A stretch of DNA of 12,359 nt from CAMLHU01 sp039917855 (GCA_039917855.1 JBDSIR010000072.1:1-12359); one strand, 5' to 3'. Shown: positions 1 through 9,576, counted from the stretch's first letter. Notes: generated from the letters alone by a model not told the origin. Program-made: numbers and translations.

Positions 1-1200
1 CCAGCTCACCACCTGCGCCCACCCTGCCGCGCGCCACCCTTCCCACGCCACGCCGACCACGGTGGCCCAGTTCGGCCAGGCCGAATCGATCCGCAGCCGG
101 TGTCGCTCGATCACCTGGGTCGCCGAATGCCCGCGCGTGGCCAGTACATGCAACACATCCTGACAGAGCGCCGGCATCGCGCGGTCGTGGGTCCCGGCAG
201 TGGTGCGGGGCACGAGGGTCCAGGACTGGACCGTGGCGCCCATCCCGTGCTGGTCGGTGACCCCGGCCAACCAGCGGCCGTTCATCGCGGCCAGACGGAC
301 CACTGAGTCCCGATGCGCAGTGGTCTGCCGATTCGCCTTCGGCGCCGCGTTGCTGATCTCGAACCCATCGACTCCCGCGACGATCCAGGCAGGCAGCGAG
401 GCGAAATGGTTCTCGTCGTATTCAGGGATGGACGCGAGGGTCACCGCGCCCCAGCGGGATTCGCTCTCACCTAACAAGCGCAGGATCCCCGGCATCGAAT
501 CGGCGTACATGTCGCGCGGCACGCTGTCGAGGTTCCCGAGCACCACGATGTGGGCCCCCCAGAGGCTGAGTTCCTCGCCGGGGCAGGCCACCGGGGGACC
601 CTCGTCCGCCATGCCACCGAGTCCTTCGCCACCCTTGGTCCGCTGCCAGCCGTCGATCCTGTTGTGGTCGGTCACGAAGAAGAGGTCGAATCCGCCACGT
701 CGATGCCATGCCTGGTCGGCCGCGACATCGAAGTCCTTCTGGAGGATCCCCCTCACGTCGTGCGACACGTTCGAGTGGGAGTGCAGGTCGACCACCACCA
801 GCGCCGGGGGCACGTCGGCGAGGTGCGCCATCGGTCGGTGCCAGCGGACGCCGGCGACCAGGAAGAGCGAGGTCCCGAGCACGAATGCGGCGAGCGCCCA
901 GACCTCCCGGCCCCACTGGAACTGGTCGCCAAAGATCCCCCCCAACGTGCGCCACACCAGGTACAGCGCCCCGACGCCGGTCAGGAATGCCTGGAGCCTC
1001 GGCATCGCGAGCAGCGTGACGCCGTCCCACGCGTCGAAGAGCGGAGCGAAAAGGATGTTGAGGAGCGGGAACGACAGCTGGATCCCCGGCGGAAGCGCGT
1101 TGCCGGCGGGGTCGGAAAGCGCTGCGGCGGGGAAGCCGAGCCTTGGGACGAGGATCGCGACAGACAGGATCGCGGCGAATACCAGGGGGCGGCGGCGCAT
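1..1200 (-). CDS. Membrane-anchored PHP-domain phosphoesterase, C-terminus cut by window edge
   Basis: Reading the minus strand from the ATG at 1200 gives 400 uninterrupted codons to the window edge, with no stop; the gene continues to the left. The N-terminus is hydrophobic (about residues 5-25), with further likely membrane segments near 41-60, 70-90 and 100-118. A PHP-like metal site follows: DLHSHS at 138-143 (H140, H142), TDHN at 177-180, PGEE at 207-210 with H217, and TDQHG at 315-319 (D316, H318). PHP domains hydrolyse phosphoester bonds with a cluster of up to three metal ions. The motif order fits the family, but the substrate is unknown. The domain would follow the membrane block, probably outside the cytoplasm (inferred). 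There is no clear Shine-Dalgarno; TATCTTTG lies 4 nt before the ATG. It diverges from the CPXCG gene. An overlapping Arg/Pro-rich frame on the same strand is a shadow. Confidence 0.85.
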   Translation of the reverse strand, partial: MRRRPLVFAAILSVAILVPRLGFPAAALSDPAGNALPPGIQLSFPLLNILFAPLFDAWDGVTLLAMPRLQAFLTGVGALYLVWRTLGGIFGDQFQWGREVWALAAFVLGTSLFLVAGVRWHRPMAHLADVPPALVVVDLHSHSNVSHDVRGILQKDFDVAADQAWHRRGGFDLFFVTDHNRIDGWQRTKGGEGLGGMADEGPPVACPGEELSLWGAHIVVLGNLDSVPRDMYADSMPGILRLLGESESRWGAVTLASIPEYDENHFASLPAWIVAGVDGFEISNAAPKANRQTTAHRDSVVRLAAMNGRWLAGVTDQHGMGATVQSWTLVPRTTAGTHDRAMPALCQDVLHVLATRGHSATQVIERHRLRIDSAWPNWATVVGVAWEGWRAAGWAQVVSW

Positions 1201-1263
1201 GGTCAAAGATAGCGAGCGATCGGGAGGACAGCATATCGTTCGCCATCCCATTAGTTTGTGCCA

Positions 1264-1521
1264 ATGATCAGCTCCCCCGATCCCCTCGACGACGAATTCC
1301 CCGAAGGTGACGGCACGGCCGACACCGAGGCGGAAGTGAAATGCCCTTACTGCGGAGAGACCGTCGAGATCGCCCTCGATCCGGGTGGCGGTCCCGAGCA
1401 GGAGTACGTCGAGGACTGCCATGTCTGCTGTCGGCCGTGGCAGGTGCGGGTCACCTACAATGACTCTGGCACCGCAGAGGTCGAGGTCGAGGCGGGGGAC
1501 GATCAGGACGCTGAGGAGTGA
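1264..1521 (+). CDS. CPXCG-motif cysteine-rich small protein (zinc ribbon)
   Basis: An 85-residue acidic protein and the only plus-strand gene in the window. It has CPYCG at 27-31 and CHVCC at 52-56, two CxxC knuckles about 22 residues apart followed by RPW, the signature of the small CPXCG cysteine-rich family (Cys_rich_CPXG type). Both tails are rich in Asp/Glu. The four cysteines C27, C30, C52 and C55 probably bind one zinc ion. The family has no assigned role, so none is given. The ATG at 1264 is preferred over the in-frame GTG at 1258 because family members begin only a short way before the first knuckle. No ribosome-binding site is visible (GGAGGA at 1221-1226 is too far upstream), so leaderless translation is possible. 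A strong hairpin lies about 40 bases after the stop. Confidence 0.85.
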   Translation: MISSPDPLDDEFPEGDGTADTEAEVKCPYCGETVEIALDPGGGPEQEYVEDCHVCCRPWQVRVTYNDSGTAEVEVEAGDDQDAEE

Positions 1522-1560
1522 GCGGATCGATCCGAGTCGCTAGATCGCCATAGATCGGGA

Positions 1561-1624
1561 CCGTCCCGAGTGGAACGAGGGACCTGCTCTCTGCTGAGCA
1601 GGTCCCTCACGCCGTTCGGGACGG
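1561..1624. terminator. Nested hairpin between convergent genes, probable bidirectional terminator
   Basis: An inner perfect 13-bp stem (1577-1589 paired with 1596-1608, 6-nt loop TCTGCT) sits inside an outer perfect 9-bp stem (CCGTCCCGA 1561-1569 with TCGGGACGG 1616-1624). It lies between the stop of the plus-strand CPXCG gene and the stop of the minus-strand DUF5916 gene, where a shared terminator is expected. There is no run of T on either side, so it is not a canonical intrinsic terminator and may depend on stem strength or a protein factor. Confidence 0.7.
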
Positions 1625-1646
1625 CTCCGTGCGCGGGCACGCGGTC

Positions 1647-3929
1647 CTAGCGACGGAACAAGTACGCCACCTTGAAGAAGAACCCGTCCCGTTCCCGACG
1701 CAGGTCGTTGAACGTGAGGGTCCGTGTGCCGCTCAGGCCCGTGCCGTAGCCGAGGAAGACCACCGTCCCCGGGCTTGGCTCGTAGGAGCCGAGGAGGTCG
1801 AAGCGGAGGTCGTTCGATTCGCCCGCGGGATCGCCCCCGGTGATCGGGTTGTCATCGCCATCCTCCAGCGAGCTGACGCGGGACGAGGCGTACTGCCCCA
1901 CGAAGCGGAAGAAGAGCCATCGGCTCGGCTGGAACTCCGCCCGGAGCCGCGGGATGATCTCGCGACCGAACTCCGACCCGTCGCGAATGCGCCAGAGCCT
2001 GGCGTAGAGCGTGGTGAATTCGAGCCGTACCGACGGGAGCGGACGGAGGGAGAGTTCCCCTTCGACTGACCAGTAGCCACCATTGGAGGCTTCATCGAAG
2101 ATCGCGGTGCGGCCCCGCTCGTACGAGAAGGAGGCGCCGGCCTTCTGCCACGTGGGGGTCTCGATATCGAGCGAGATGGAGCGGCCGTCGTCGTAGGAAG
2201 CGCGCGCGGTGAAAGGGACGGGACCGGTCCCGGTGTCCACCGTGAAGCCCGTGTACCGGTCCTGCTCGAAGTCGATGAATGACGTGGAGCCTTTGACCGC
2301 CACCGTCCAGCCGCCCCGTACGCGGAACTGGACGGTCCCCTCGTTGCTTCCTTCGATGGCATCCCCAGCATCGAATCCGGCGTAGTCCCAGGTACGGTTG
2401 GGGCCGAAGAAGGTGGTGACGTTCTCGATCAGTGCTCCGCGCGCACCGTACCAGCTGAAGCGATTGAAGATGTGGCCGAACACGATCCCGGTCCGGTTGA
2501 CGAATCCGGAGCGGCTCTCGAAGTCTTCGCTGAGCCCCACGATCTTGTAATTGAATCCCCAGCTCCGGCCGGTCCGGTCGAGCTCCGCCTGCCAGATCGC
2601 ACCACGCCGGGTGTCGGTCGAATCGGAGTCGTCGGTCGAGGAACCGCCCAGTTGGGCGGCGGCGTAGTACATCCCGCCGAAGACGTAGCGCACGTCCAGC
2701 GACCCGACCCTGTTGTACCCCGAGCGGTCGGTGGAGAGACCCTCCGTGCGGTCGGTCAGGGTGAGTCCGACGAAGCTGCTGGTCCCGAAGTCTTGCCGGG
2801 CGCGCGCCACGTTGACCAAGGCGTCGTTCTCGCCGTCCACCCGGTCGATCGCGCCGAGGTACGCGATGGTGGTCCCCCCGAGCTTGCCGGTGAGCTTCAC
2901 CCCCGCCTGAGGGTCGGCGACGGTCCGGGTGTAGACCAGTTGATTCGGGGTGCTGAAGAGCTCGATCCCTTCCAGGAAGAACTGCCGACGCTCCGCGAAA
3001 AAGAGCGCGAACCGCTGGTTGAGCGCCAGCTGCCCCGCGTCGGCCTCGACCTGGCTGAAGTCGGGGTTGTAGGTCCCATCGAGGGTCAATGACGTGAAGC
3101 CGAGCCGCAGGTTGAGCCCGATGTCGGACGTCGGGTCCGCGCGCTTGAACTCGTCGGTCACGCCATCCCGACCCCCGCTCCAGGCGCTGGTGAAGGTCGG
3201 CTGGATCTCGGTGACCACGCCGCGCCGAAAGTCGTGCATCCCGGTGAATCGCCCGGACTGATCGAGGAAGGAGGCGTTGCCGCGGCGGGCATCGGTCCAG
3301 GCATCCTCGTACCCCGTCCGTTGCACCTGCCGGATGATCTGGATCCCCCATTGCTTCGGATCGCCTCCGCCGTAGCGGAGGCTCTTGAAGGGGATCCGGA
3401 CCTCGACCACATACCCTTCAGGCGTCAGGCGGCCCTTTGATTCCCAGAGGAGATCCGGGGTCCGGTCGATCGACCCGCCGAAGATGCTCCCGGCGGACGA
3501 GGCCCCTTCGGTCCGGACGCCGTCCTCCTGGGCGCCGAGCGGATTGACGCCGAAGAAGTAGGCGCGGCGCCGATCGTCGAAGGTGTCGAGGTAGATACGG
3601 ACGTTGTCATCGGTGCCGATGTTGTCGCGATCGGCCACGGTGGCGCGGATGGTACCCGCCTCCTTGTCGCTCGCGATGATCCCGAACCAGATCGCATCGG
3701 GCGAATACCAGACCCGGACTTCGGTCGCCTCCTCGGCGGGACGGCCGTCCACGGGCTGGTACTGGGAAAAGCCGGTGAGCCGGGCCGCCTGGGCCCACAC
3801 CGGTTCATCGAGGAGGCCGTCCACTGTGGCGGCCGCCTCGAGCCGTGGCACATCGACAGCAGGAGCCCCACGGCCGGGATAGAGGCGCGGGGTGGTGTCC
3901 TGGACGGCAAGGAAGAGAGCGAGGAGCAC
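1647..3929 (-). CDS. DUF5916 / CBM9-like outer-membrane beta-barrel protein
   Basis: A 760-residue exported protein of the family 'carbohydrate-binding family 9-like, DUF5916'. A very short hydrophobic start (about residues 1-10) is followed by a CBM9/DOMON-like beta-sandwich at about 34-220, with TVDGLLDEPVW and a DDNVRIYLDTF stretch. The DUF5916 hallmark follows: NPDFSQVEAD near 288-297 and FFAERRQFFLEG near 310-321. From about 340 onward, alternating aromatic/polar strands end in FKVAYLFRR, consistent with an outer-membrane barrel. Substrate and function are unknown for the family. The start is uncertain: the GTG at 3929 is the only conventional start that keeps the hydrophobic leader, the signal peptide is short, and no Shine-Dalgarno is seen. 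An in-frame TAA lies upstream. It follows the efflux genes on the same strand, separated by a hairpin. Confidence 0.9.
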   Translation of the reverse strand: MLLALFLAVQDTTPRLYPGRGAPAVDVPRLEAAATVDGLLDEPVWAQAARLTGFSQYQPVDGRPAEEATEVRVWYSPDAIWFGIIASDKEAGTIRATVADRDNIGTDDNVRIYLDTFDDRRRAYFFGVNPLGAQEDGVRTEGASSAGSIFGGSIDRTPDLLWESKGRLTPEGYVVEVRIPFKSLRYGGGDPKQWGIQIIRQVQRTGYEDAWTDARRGNASFLDQSGRFTGMHDFRRGVVTEIQPTFTSAWSGGRDGVTDEFKRADPTSDIGLNLRLGFTSLTLDGTYNPDFSQVEADAGQLALNQRFALFFAERRQFFLEGIELFSTPNQLVYTRTVADPQAGVKLTGKLGGTTIAYLGAIDRVDGENDALVNVARARQDFGTSSFVGLTLTDRTEGLSTDRSGYNRVGSLDVRYVFGGMYYAAAQLGGSSTDDSDSTDTRRGAIWQAELDRTGRSWGFNYKIVGLSEDFESRSGFVNRTGIVFGHIFNRFSWYGARGALIENVTTFFGPNRTWDYAGFDAGDAIEGSNEGTVQFRVRGGWTVAVKGSTSFIDFEQDRYTGFTVDTGTGPVPFTARASYDDGRSISLDIETPTWQKAGASFSYERGRTAIFDEASNGGYWSVEGELSLRPLPSVRLEFTTLYARLWRIRDGSEFGREIIPRLRAEFQPSRWLFFRFVGQYASSRVSSLEDGDDNPITGGDPAGESNDLRFDLLGSYEPSPGTVVFLGYGTGLSGTRTLTFNDLRRERDGFFFKVAYLFRR

Positions 3930-3962
3930 GGTCGGGTCCCGGGTCAGGAAAGGTTGGGACGA

Positions 3963-3968
3963 ATATTA
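3963..3968 (-). promoter_or_regulatory. Candidate -10 element for the DUF5916 gene
   Basis: TAATAT on the minus strand, inside the AT-rich island GGTAATATTCG, which stands out in a GC-rich window. It lies 34 bases before the proposed start of the DUF5916 gene and after the hairpin that follows the permease gene, so it would allow separate transcription. No convincing -35 hexamer is seen; the expected position falls near a heptad repeat array. Assigned on composition and position only. Confidence 0.3.
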
Positions 3969-3978
3969 CCCGAAGAGG

Positions 3979-4006
3979 GTCGAGAGGCTAGAGTCGAGAG
4001 GCTGTC
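3979..4006 (+). repeat. Heptad array A (four 7-bp units)
   Basis: Units read on the plus strand are GTCGAGA, GGCTAGA, GTCGAGA and GGCTGTC, which is also a 14-bp direct repeat. Each is close to GTCTRGA and so to the unit of array B, which lies in the opposite orientation across the hairpin at 4017-4050. It is upstream of the DUF5916 gene and near its candidate promoter. Confidence 0.65.
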
Positions 4007-4016
4007 AAATTGAGAC

Positions 4017-4050
4017 CGGTGCAGGTCGGATGCTCCTCCGACCTGCACCG
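4017..4050 (-). terminator. Perfect hairpin after the macB-like gene, possible terminator or mRNA-stabilising stem
   Basis: A 14-bp perfect stem, CGGTGCAGGTCGGA (4017-4030) with TCCGACCTGCACCG (4037-4050), and a 6-nt loop. It begins about 45 bases after the permease stop on the minus strand. The downstream minus-strand sequence (GTCTCAATTTGACAG) has only a weak T stretch, so termination may be partial or factor-dependent. Partial read-through would link the DUF5916 gene to the efflux operon. Confidence 0.6.
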
Positions 4051-4059
4051 TTACCGTGT

Positions 4060-4094
4060 TCCAGACTCCAGACTCCAGACTCCAATCTCACAAC
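4060..4094 (-). repeat. Heptad array B (five 7-bp units)
   Basis: Units read on the minus strand are GTTGTGA, GATTGGA, then GTCTGGA three times. The array starts on the base directly after the permease stop codon and ends 10 bases before the hairpin. The three identical units are unambiguous; the two nearest the gene are degenerate. Confidence 0.75.
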
Positions 4095-5309
<1,215 letters not shown>

Positions 5310-5310
5310 G

Positions 5311-6764
5311 TCAGGGCCTCCCCGTCCGTGCCGCGCCGCTGGGCGCGGCCGGTGCGGTGGTCGTGGGCTGCCGGGTCATGCCGGGTACAGTTCCGCCGCC
5401 GGTCATCCGGTTGATGCGGCTCTGCATCTCGCTCTGCGAATTGATGAGGCTGGCGCTCGGCAGGGCGAGGACGGAGTCCCCTTCCTGGAGGCCGCTGGTC
5501 ACTTCGCTGTAGTCAAGGTCGGTCAGGCCGGTGCGGATCGACACCGGAACGGGAGTCTCGTTTCGCATGACGAAGACGATGTATTGTCCGCCGAGACGGG
5601 TGTCCGCTTCGCTCTGGCCACCGCGGCGCCCCTGCGGGTTTGCGGCGCGCACCATGACCACGCCGTCGGGGAGGTTCATGGTACCCATCGGCGTGGTCAT
5701 GGTGCGCTTGGCCGGCGCCGCCGGCTGACCGCTCCGGGCGCCGAGGGAGGCGCGATTGGCGGTGTCGCCGGTGGCGGGTGCAGCGGCGCGCGTGGCACTG
5801 TCGGAGACGGCGAGCTGGCGCTGGACGTCGGCCGGGTCGAGCCCGAGCACCGAGGCCGCCGATGCGACATCGCGCTGGGTCCGGAGGGCGGAGTTGGAGA
5901 CCGCGAGGACATTCTTGCGTTCGCCGACATGGATCTCGACCTCGGCGTTCATTCCGGGGCGCAGCAGCCCCTCACGGTTGGCTATCCGCACGATGACCGG
6001 GAACATCGTCACGTTCTGGGAGGTCTCGGCCTGGGGCTCGATCTTGGCCACGGTCCCTTCGAAGGGACGGTTCGGATACGCGTCCACCGTCACGGTGACG
6101 CGCATGCCCGGCTGGACCTTGCCGATGTCGGTCTCGTCCACGAGGGTGCGGACCTGGACAAGGTTCAGGTCGGCCATGGTCATCAGGATGGTCCCGCCGC
6201 CCACACCCGAGGTGGACGAGGTGATGACCGACCCCCGCTCGACGGTCTTGGTGATGACCGTGCCGTTGATCGGCGAGCGGACCTCGGTCTGCTCGAGCGC
6301 GATGCGGGCGTTCTCGAGCGCCACCCGCGTCCGCACCAGCTCCGCGTTGCCGTTGGCGAAGTCAAGGGTGGCGACGTCGCGCTCGGTCTCGCTGATCGCC
6401 TGCGACTGGAACAGTTCGTCCGAGCGGCGCTTGGCCGCGGTGGCGTTCTGCAGCCGGGCCTTGGCCACATCGAGCGCGGCTTGGGCCTGCTCGACGTTGT
6501 TCCGGGCGGTGCGGGGGTCGATCTCGATCATCAGGGCTCCGCGCCGGACGACGTCGCCGGTCTGGACCTTGATGTTCGTGACCTCACCCGAGGCCTGCGA
6601 ACGGACCTCGATCAGAGTATCGGCCTTGATGCTGCCGGAGGCCTGGGCCGAGACGATGATGTCGCGGCGCTCGACGGCCAGGGCCTGGTACACCGGGGCC
6701 GATGGCTTCTTGGCACAACCCACCGCGAGGACCGCGGCGGCGAGGATGATCGATGGGCGGGACA

Positions 6765-6765
<1 letters not shown>
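5311..6765 (-). CDS. MacA/HlyD-type periplasmic adaptor lipoprotein
   Basis: A 484-residue membrane-fusion subunit linking the inner-membrane MacB-type permease to the TolC-type channel. A signal sequence ends in LAVGC, with Cys17 as the likely lipidation site. Next come the first lipoyl half (about 39-83), an alpha-helical hairpin (about 85-160) rich in Ala/Gln/Glu, the second lipoyl half beginning EVRSPINGTVITK at 161, and a beta-barrel domain (about 205-280). An unusual Ala/Thr/Pro/Gly-rich stretch (about 300-395) separates the barrel from the membrane-proximal domain (about 396-437), and the C-terminal tail is also low-complexity. It is longer than typical MacA, mostly because of this insertion. 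Its ATG shares one base with the ATPase stop (TGATG), which suggests translational coupling. Confidence 0.92.
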
Positions 6766-7516
<751 letters not shown>

Positions 7517-7520
<4 letters not shown>

Positions 7521-8857
7521 AGGCTTCGTCCGATCAGCGCTTCGACCTGCGCTTTGGCGCGGAGATAATCGAAGCGCGCATTCACGGCATCGACCTCCGC
7601 CTGGGTCAGGGATTCCTGCGACGTGAGCAGGTCCACGAAGGTCGCCGCTCCAAGGCGATAGCGCTCGCCGATGACACGGATGTCCTCGCGCGCGGCCTGG
7701 ACGCTGGACCGGGTGATCTCGATGCGGATCCGGGCCGCGGCGAGCTCGGCCAGACGCTGGGTGACCCCGGCGTCGACCTGGCGGCGCGCGTCGCCGGCCT
7801 GGGACTCGGCGAGATCGACGCTCGAGTGACGGGTCGCGACGGTCTGTTCCCGCTGGAAGCGGTTGAACAGGGGCCACGAGAGCCCGAGCGAGACGGAGCG
7901 CTGGTTATAGAGCGGATTGTTCCCGAACTCCTGCGAACTGCCGCTGAAGTTGTAACTGCCGCTCAGCGTGAGCGACGGCGAGTAGGCCGCGTACGCCGAG
8001 CGCACCTGCGCGCGCGCGACCTCGAGATTCGCTTCCGCGCTCAGCACCTGGGGCGACTGCGCCCGCGCCTCCGCTCGAATGCTGGTTGTGTCGACGGCGG
8101 TCTGGGTGGTGTAGGCGGGGTCGTCGATCGCGGCCACCCGGCCGTCGGCGCCGATCAGGCGGCCCAGGCCCGCTTCAGCGGTGGCCTGCTGGATCTCGGC
8201 ATTGATCAGCTGGATCCGGGCATTGCCGAGATTGACCTCGGAGCGGAGCGAGTCGGATCGGGTGGCCGATCCGGCGTGCAACTTGGCGACGGAGACCTTG
8301 AGCTGTTCCTGAGCCCGACGCACGCTCGCCACCCGCACCTCGACGGTCTGCTGGGTCGCCAAGGCATCGAGATACGCGGCGGTCGTCTGCTGGGTGACCT
8401 GGAACCGCGCGTTGACCAGGCCGGCCGTGGCCGATCGGTCGGTCGCATTGGCGGCCGAGATGTCGGCGCCGCGCCGCAGACCGGTCCAGAGATCGAGGCT
8501 CGCGTTGAGCCCCATGCTCAGGCTCCTGTTGGACCGGCCGCCGCTGACGATCTGACTGGTGAGCGGATCCACGCGAGCGCGCCCCTCCGAGTATGACTGG
8601 GAGGCATTGCTCGTGGCGTTGACGCTCGGCAGGAAGGCCCCGTAGGCACTTCGCTGCTGGGCGTTGGCGTTCTGCGCATTGCCGCGAGCCTGCACCGTGG
8701 TCGGCTGGACCATGACGGCCCGGGTCAGCGCGTCGGCCAGGGTGACGCGCACCGTGGCCGGGGCGAGGGTCCGCGGCACCGTGGTGTCGGCGACCTGCTG
8801 GGCCGACAGGGGGGCCGCGGCCAGGGAGAGGTACAGTATGAAAGAACGGGCGTGCAT
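7517..8857 (-). CDS. TolC-family outer-membrane efflux protein
   Basis: A 446-residue outer-membrane factor. The signal peptide is residues 1-19, with cleavage probably after PLSA. Two OEP repeats follow, about 36-245 and 255-446, each a long Ala/Gln/Glu-rich coiled-coil pair with a short beta segment (FLPSVNATSNASQSYSEG in the first, YSPSLTLSGSYNFSG in the second). The second repeat ends with the family-typical ERYRLGAATFVDLLTSQESL near 398-417. It forms the trimeric exit duct for the adjacent adaptor and permease. The ATG at 8857 starts 21 bases after the stop of the Spy-like gene, with only a weak purine stretch upstream. Its stop overlaps the ATPase start by 4 nt. Confidence 0.92.
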
Positions 8858-8878
8858 CGTCCGGGGGTTCCGATCCAG

Positions 8879-9259
8879 TTAGGGGCGGCGCGGCGGGCCC
8901 TGCCGCAGGTCGCCGTGACGCTTCATCATCTCTTCGTACTTGGCGCGCTGCTCAGGAGTGAGCTGCGCCGCGATCTCCGAACGGATGCTGGCCCGAACGG
9001 TTTCAATCCTGGGCCGCACCTCCGCCCACGCCGAGTCCATCGCCGGGCGGTACCGTTCGAGCACTGCCTTGATCGAATCCTGCTGGACCGCGGTCAGGTC
9101 GAGCCGCTCGGTCATGTGCCTGAGCATCCCATTGGCGTCCCGGCCCTGCATCATCGGGGGACGCCAGCGCGCGACCGCCCCGCCCACGAGTGCGCCCGCC
9201 AGGAACACGGCGATCAACAGGAGCCCCGCCTTCCAGGGCTGCTTCACCATTTCGTTCAT
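8879..9259 (-). CDS. Membrane-anchored Spy/CpxP/CnrX-like periplasmic protein
   Basis: A 126-residue protein with one N-terminal membrane helix (about 11-30) that probably stays as an anchor, and an all-helical periplasmic part. It has two LTxxQ-type motifs: LDLTAVQQ (53-60) and QLTPEQRAKYEEM (99-111), the signature of the Spy/CpxP and 'Metal_resist' (CnrX/ZraP) group. These are chaperones or metal sensors. Met and His residues cluster at both ends of the hairpin (M36, M37, M45, H48, M49; M111, M112, H115), which could form a metal site (inferred). The ATG at 9259 has a good GGAGG 4 bases upstream and overlaps the preceding stop by 4 nt (ATGA). An open extension to 9370 is not protein-like. 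Its place after sigma and anti-sigma-like genes suggests a periplasmic sensor. Confidence 0.82.
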   Translation of the reverse strand: MNEMVKQPWKAGLLLIAVFLAGALVGGAVARWRPPMMQGRDANGMLRHMTERLDLTAVQQDSIKAVLERYRPAMDSAWAEVRPRIETVRASIRSEIAAQLTPEQRAKYEEMMKRHGDLRQGPPRRP

Positions 9260-9576
9260 CGATCCTCCAAGGCCGTTGCCAGCATCACGTCCGCGCCACC
9301 GCCGGCAGCGAACACTTCGACCGGGGTGGTCGAGGCGACCTCCGCCCGGTTCCCGGTGGTCAGCCACCAACCGGCCGCGAGCGCGATCAGCGCCGCCGCG
9401 GCGATGCCCGGGCGCATCCAGGCGCCGAGGACCTCGAACGGACCGGGGACGGCATCGGCGCGCATCGCGGTGCGCACCTGCGCCACGAATTCGGTGTGGC
9501 GGTCGGCCTCCAGGTGGGAGCGGAGCAGTGCTCCTAGCTCGACGTCCCGTTCGTGTCCGAAGGGGTTTTCGGTCAT
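9256..9576 (-). CDS. Small single-TM protein in the anti-sigma factor position
   Basis: 106 residues: a soluble N-terminal part of about 52 residues (probably cytoplasmic), one membrane helix (about 56-72, AAAALIALAAGWWL), and a short tail (about 73-106) predicted in the periplasm. It has no HxxxCxxC zinc anti-sigma motif and no cysteine, so it is not a standard ZAS-type factor. Position, size and topology resemble CnrY-like anti-sigma factors, but the match is from context, not from sequence motifs. It overlaps the sigma gene stop by 4 nt (ATGA), has GAGGAG upstream of its ATG, and its own stop overlaps the next start by 4 nt, so the three products are probably made in fixed ratio. Confidence 0.7.
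   Translation of the reverse strand: MTENPFGHERDVELGALLRSHLEADRHTEFVAQVRTAMRADAVPGPFEVLGAWMRPGIAAAALIALAAGWWLTTGNRAEVASTTPVEVFAAGGGADVMLATALEDR

Noticed and set aside
467..1264. 265-residue minus-strand frame overlapping the PHP gene
   Set aside because: Arg/Pro-rich shift of the PHP gene; the frame from 1200 has clear PHP motifs and membrane segments.
1523..1534. 12-bp palindrome CGGATCGATCCG after the CPXCG gene
   Set aside because: Without a loop it is a weak hairpin, and such palindromes arise often in GC-rich DNA; the nested hairpin that follows is the better terminator candidate.
7521..7877. N-terminal extension of the ATPase frame by about 119 codons
   Set aside because: It lies inside the TolC-family gene, is Arg/Pro-rich, and ABC ATPases of this group are about 230-250 residues.
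9260..9370. N-terminal extension of the Spy-like frame
   Set aside because: It overlaps the anti-sigma-like gene and is not protein-like; the ATG at 9259 has GGAGG and a 4-nt stop overlap.
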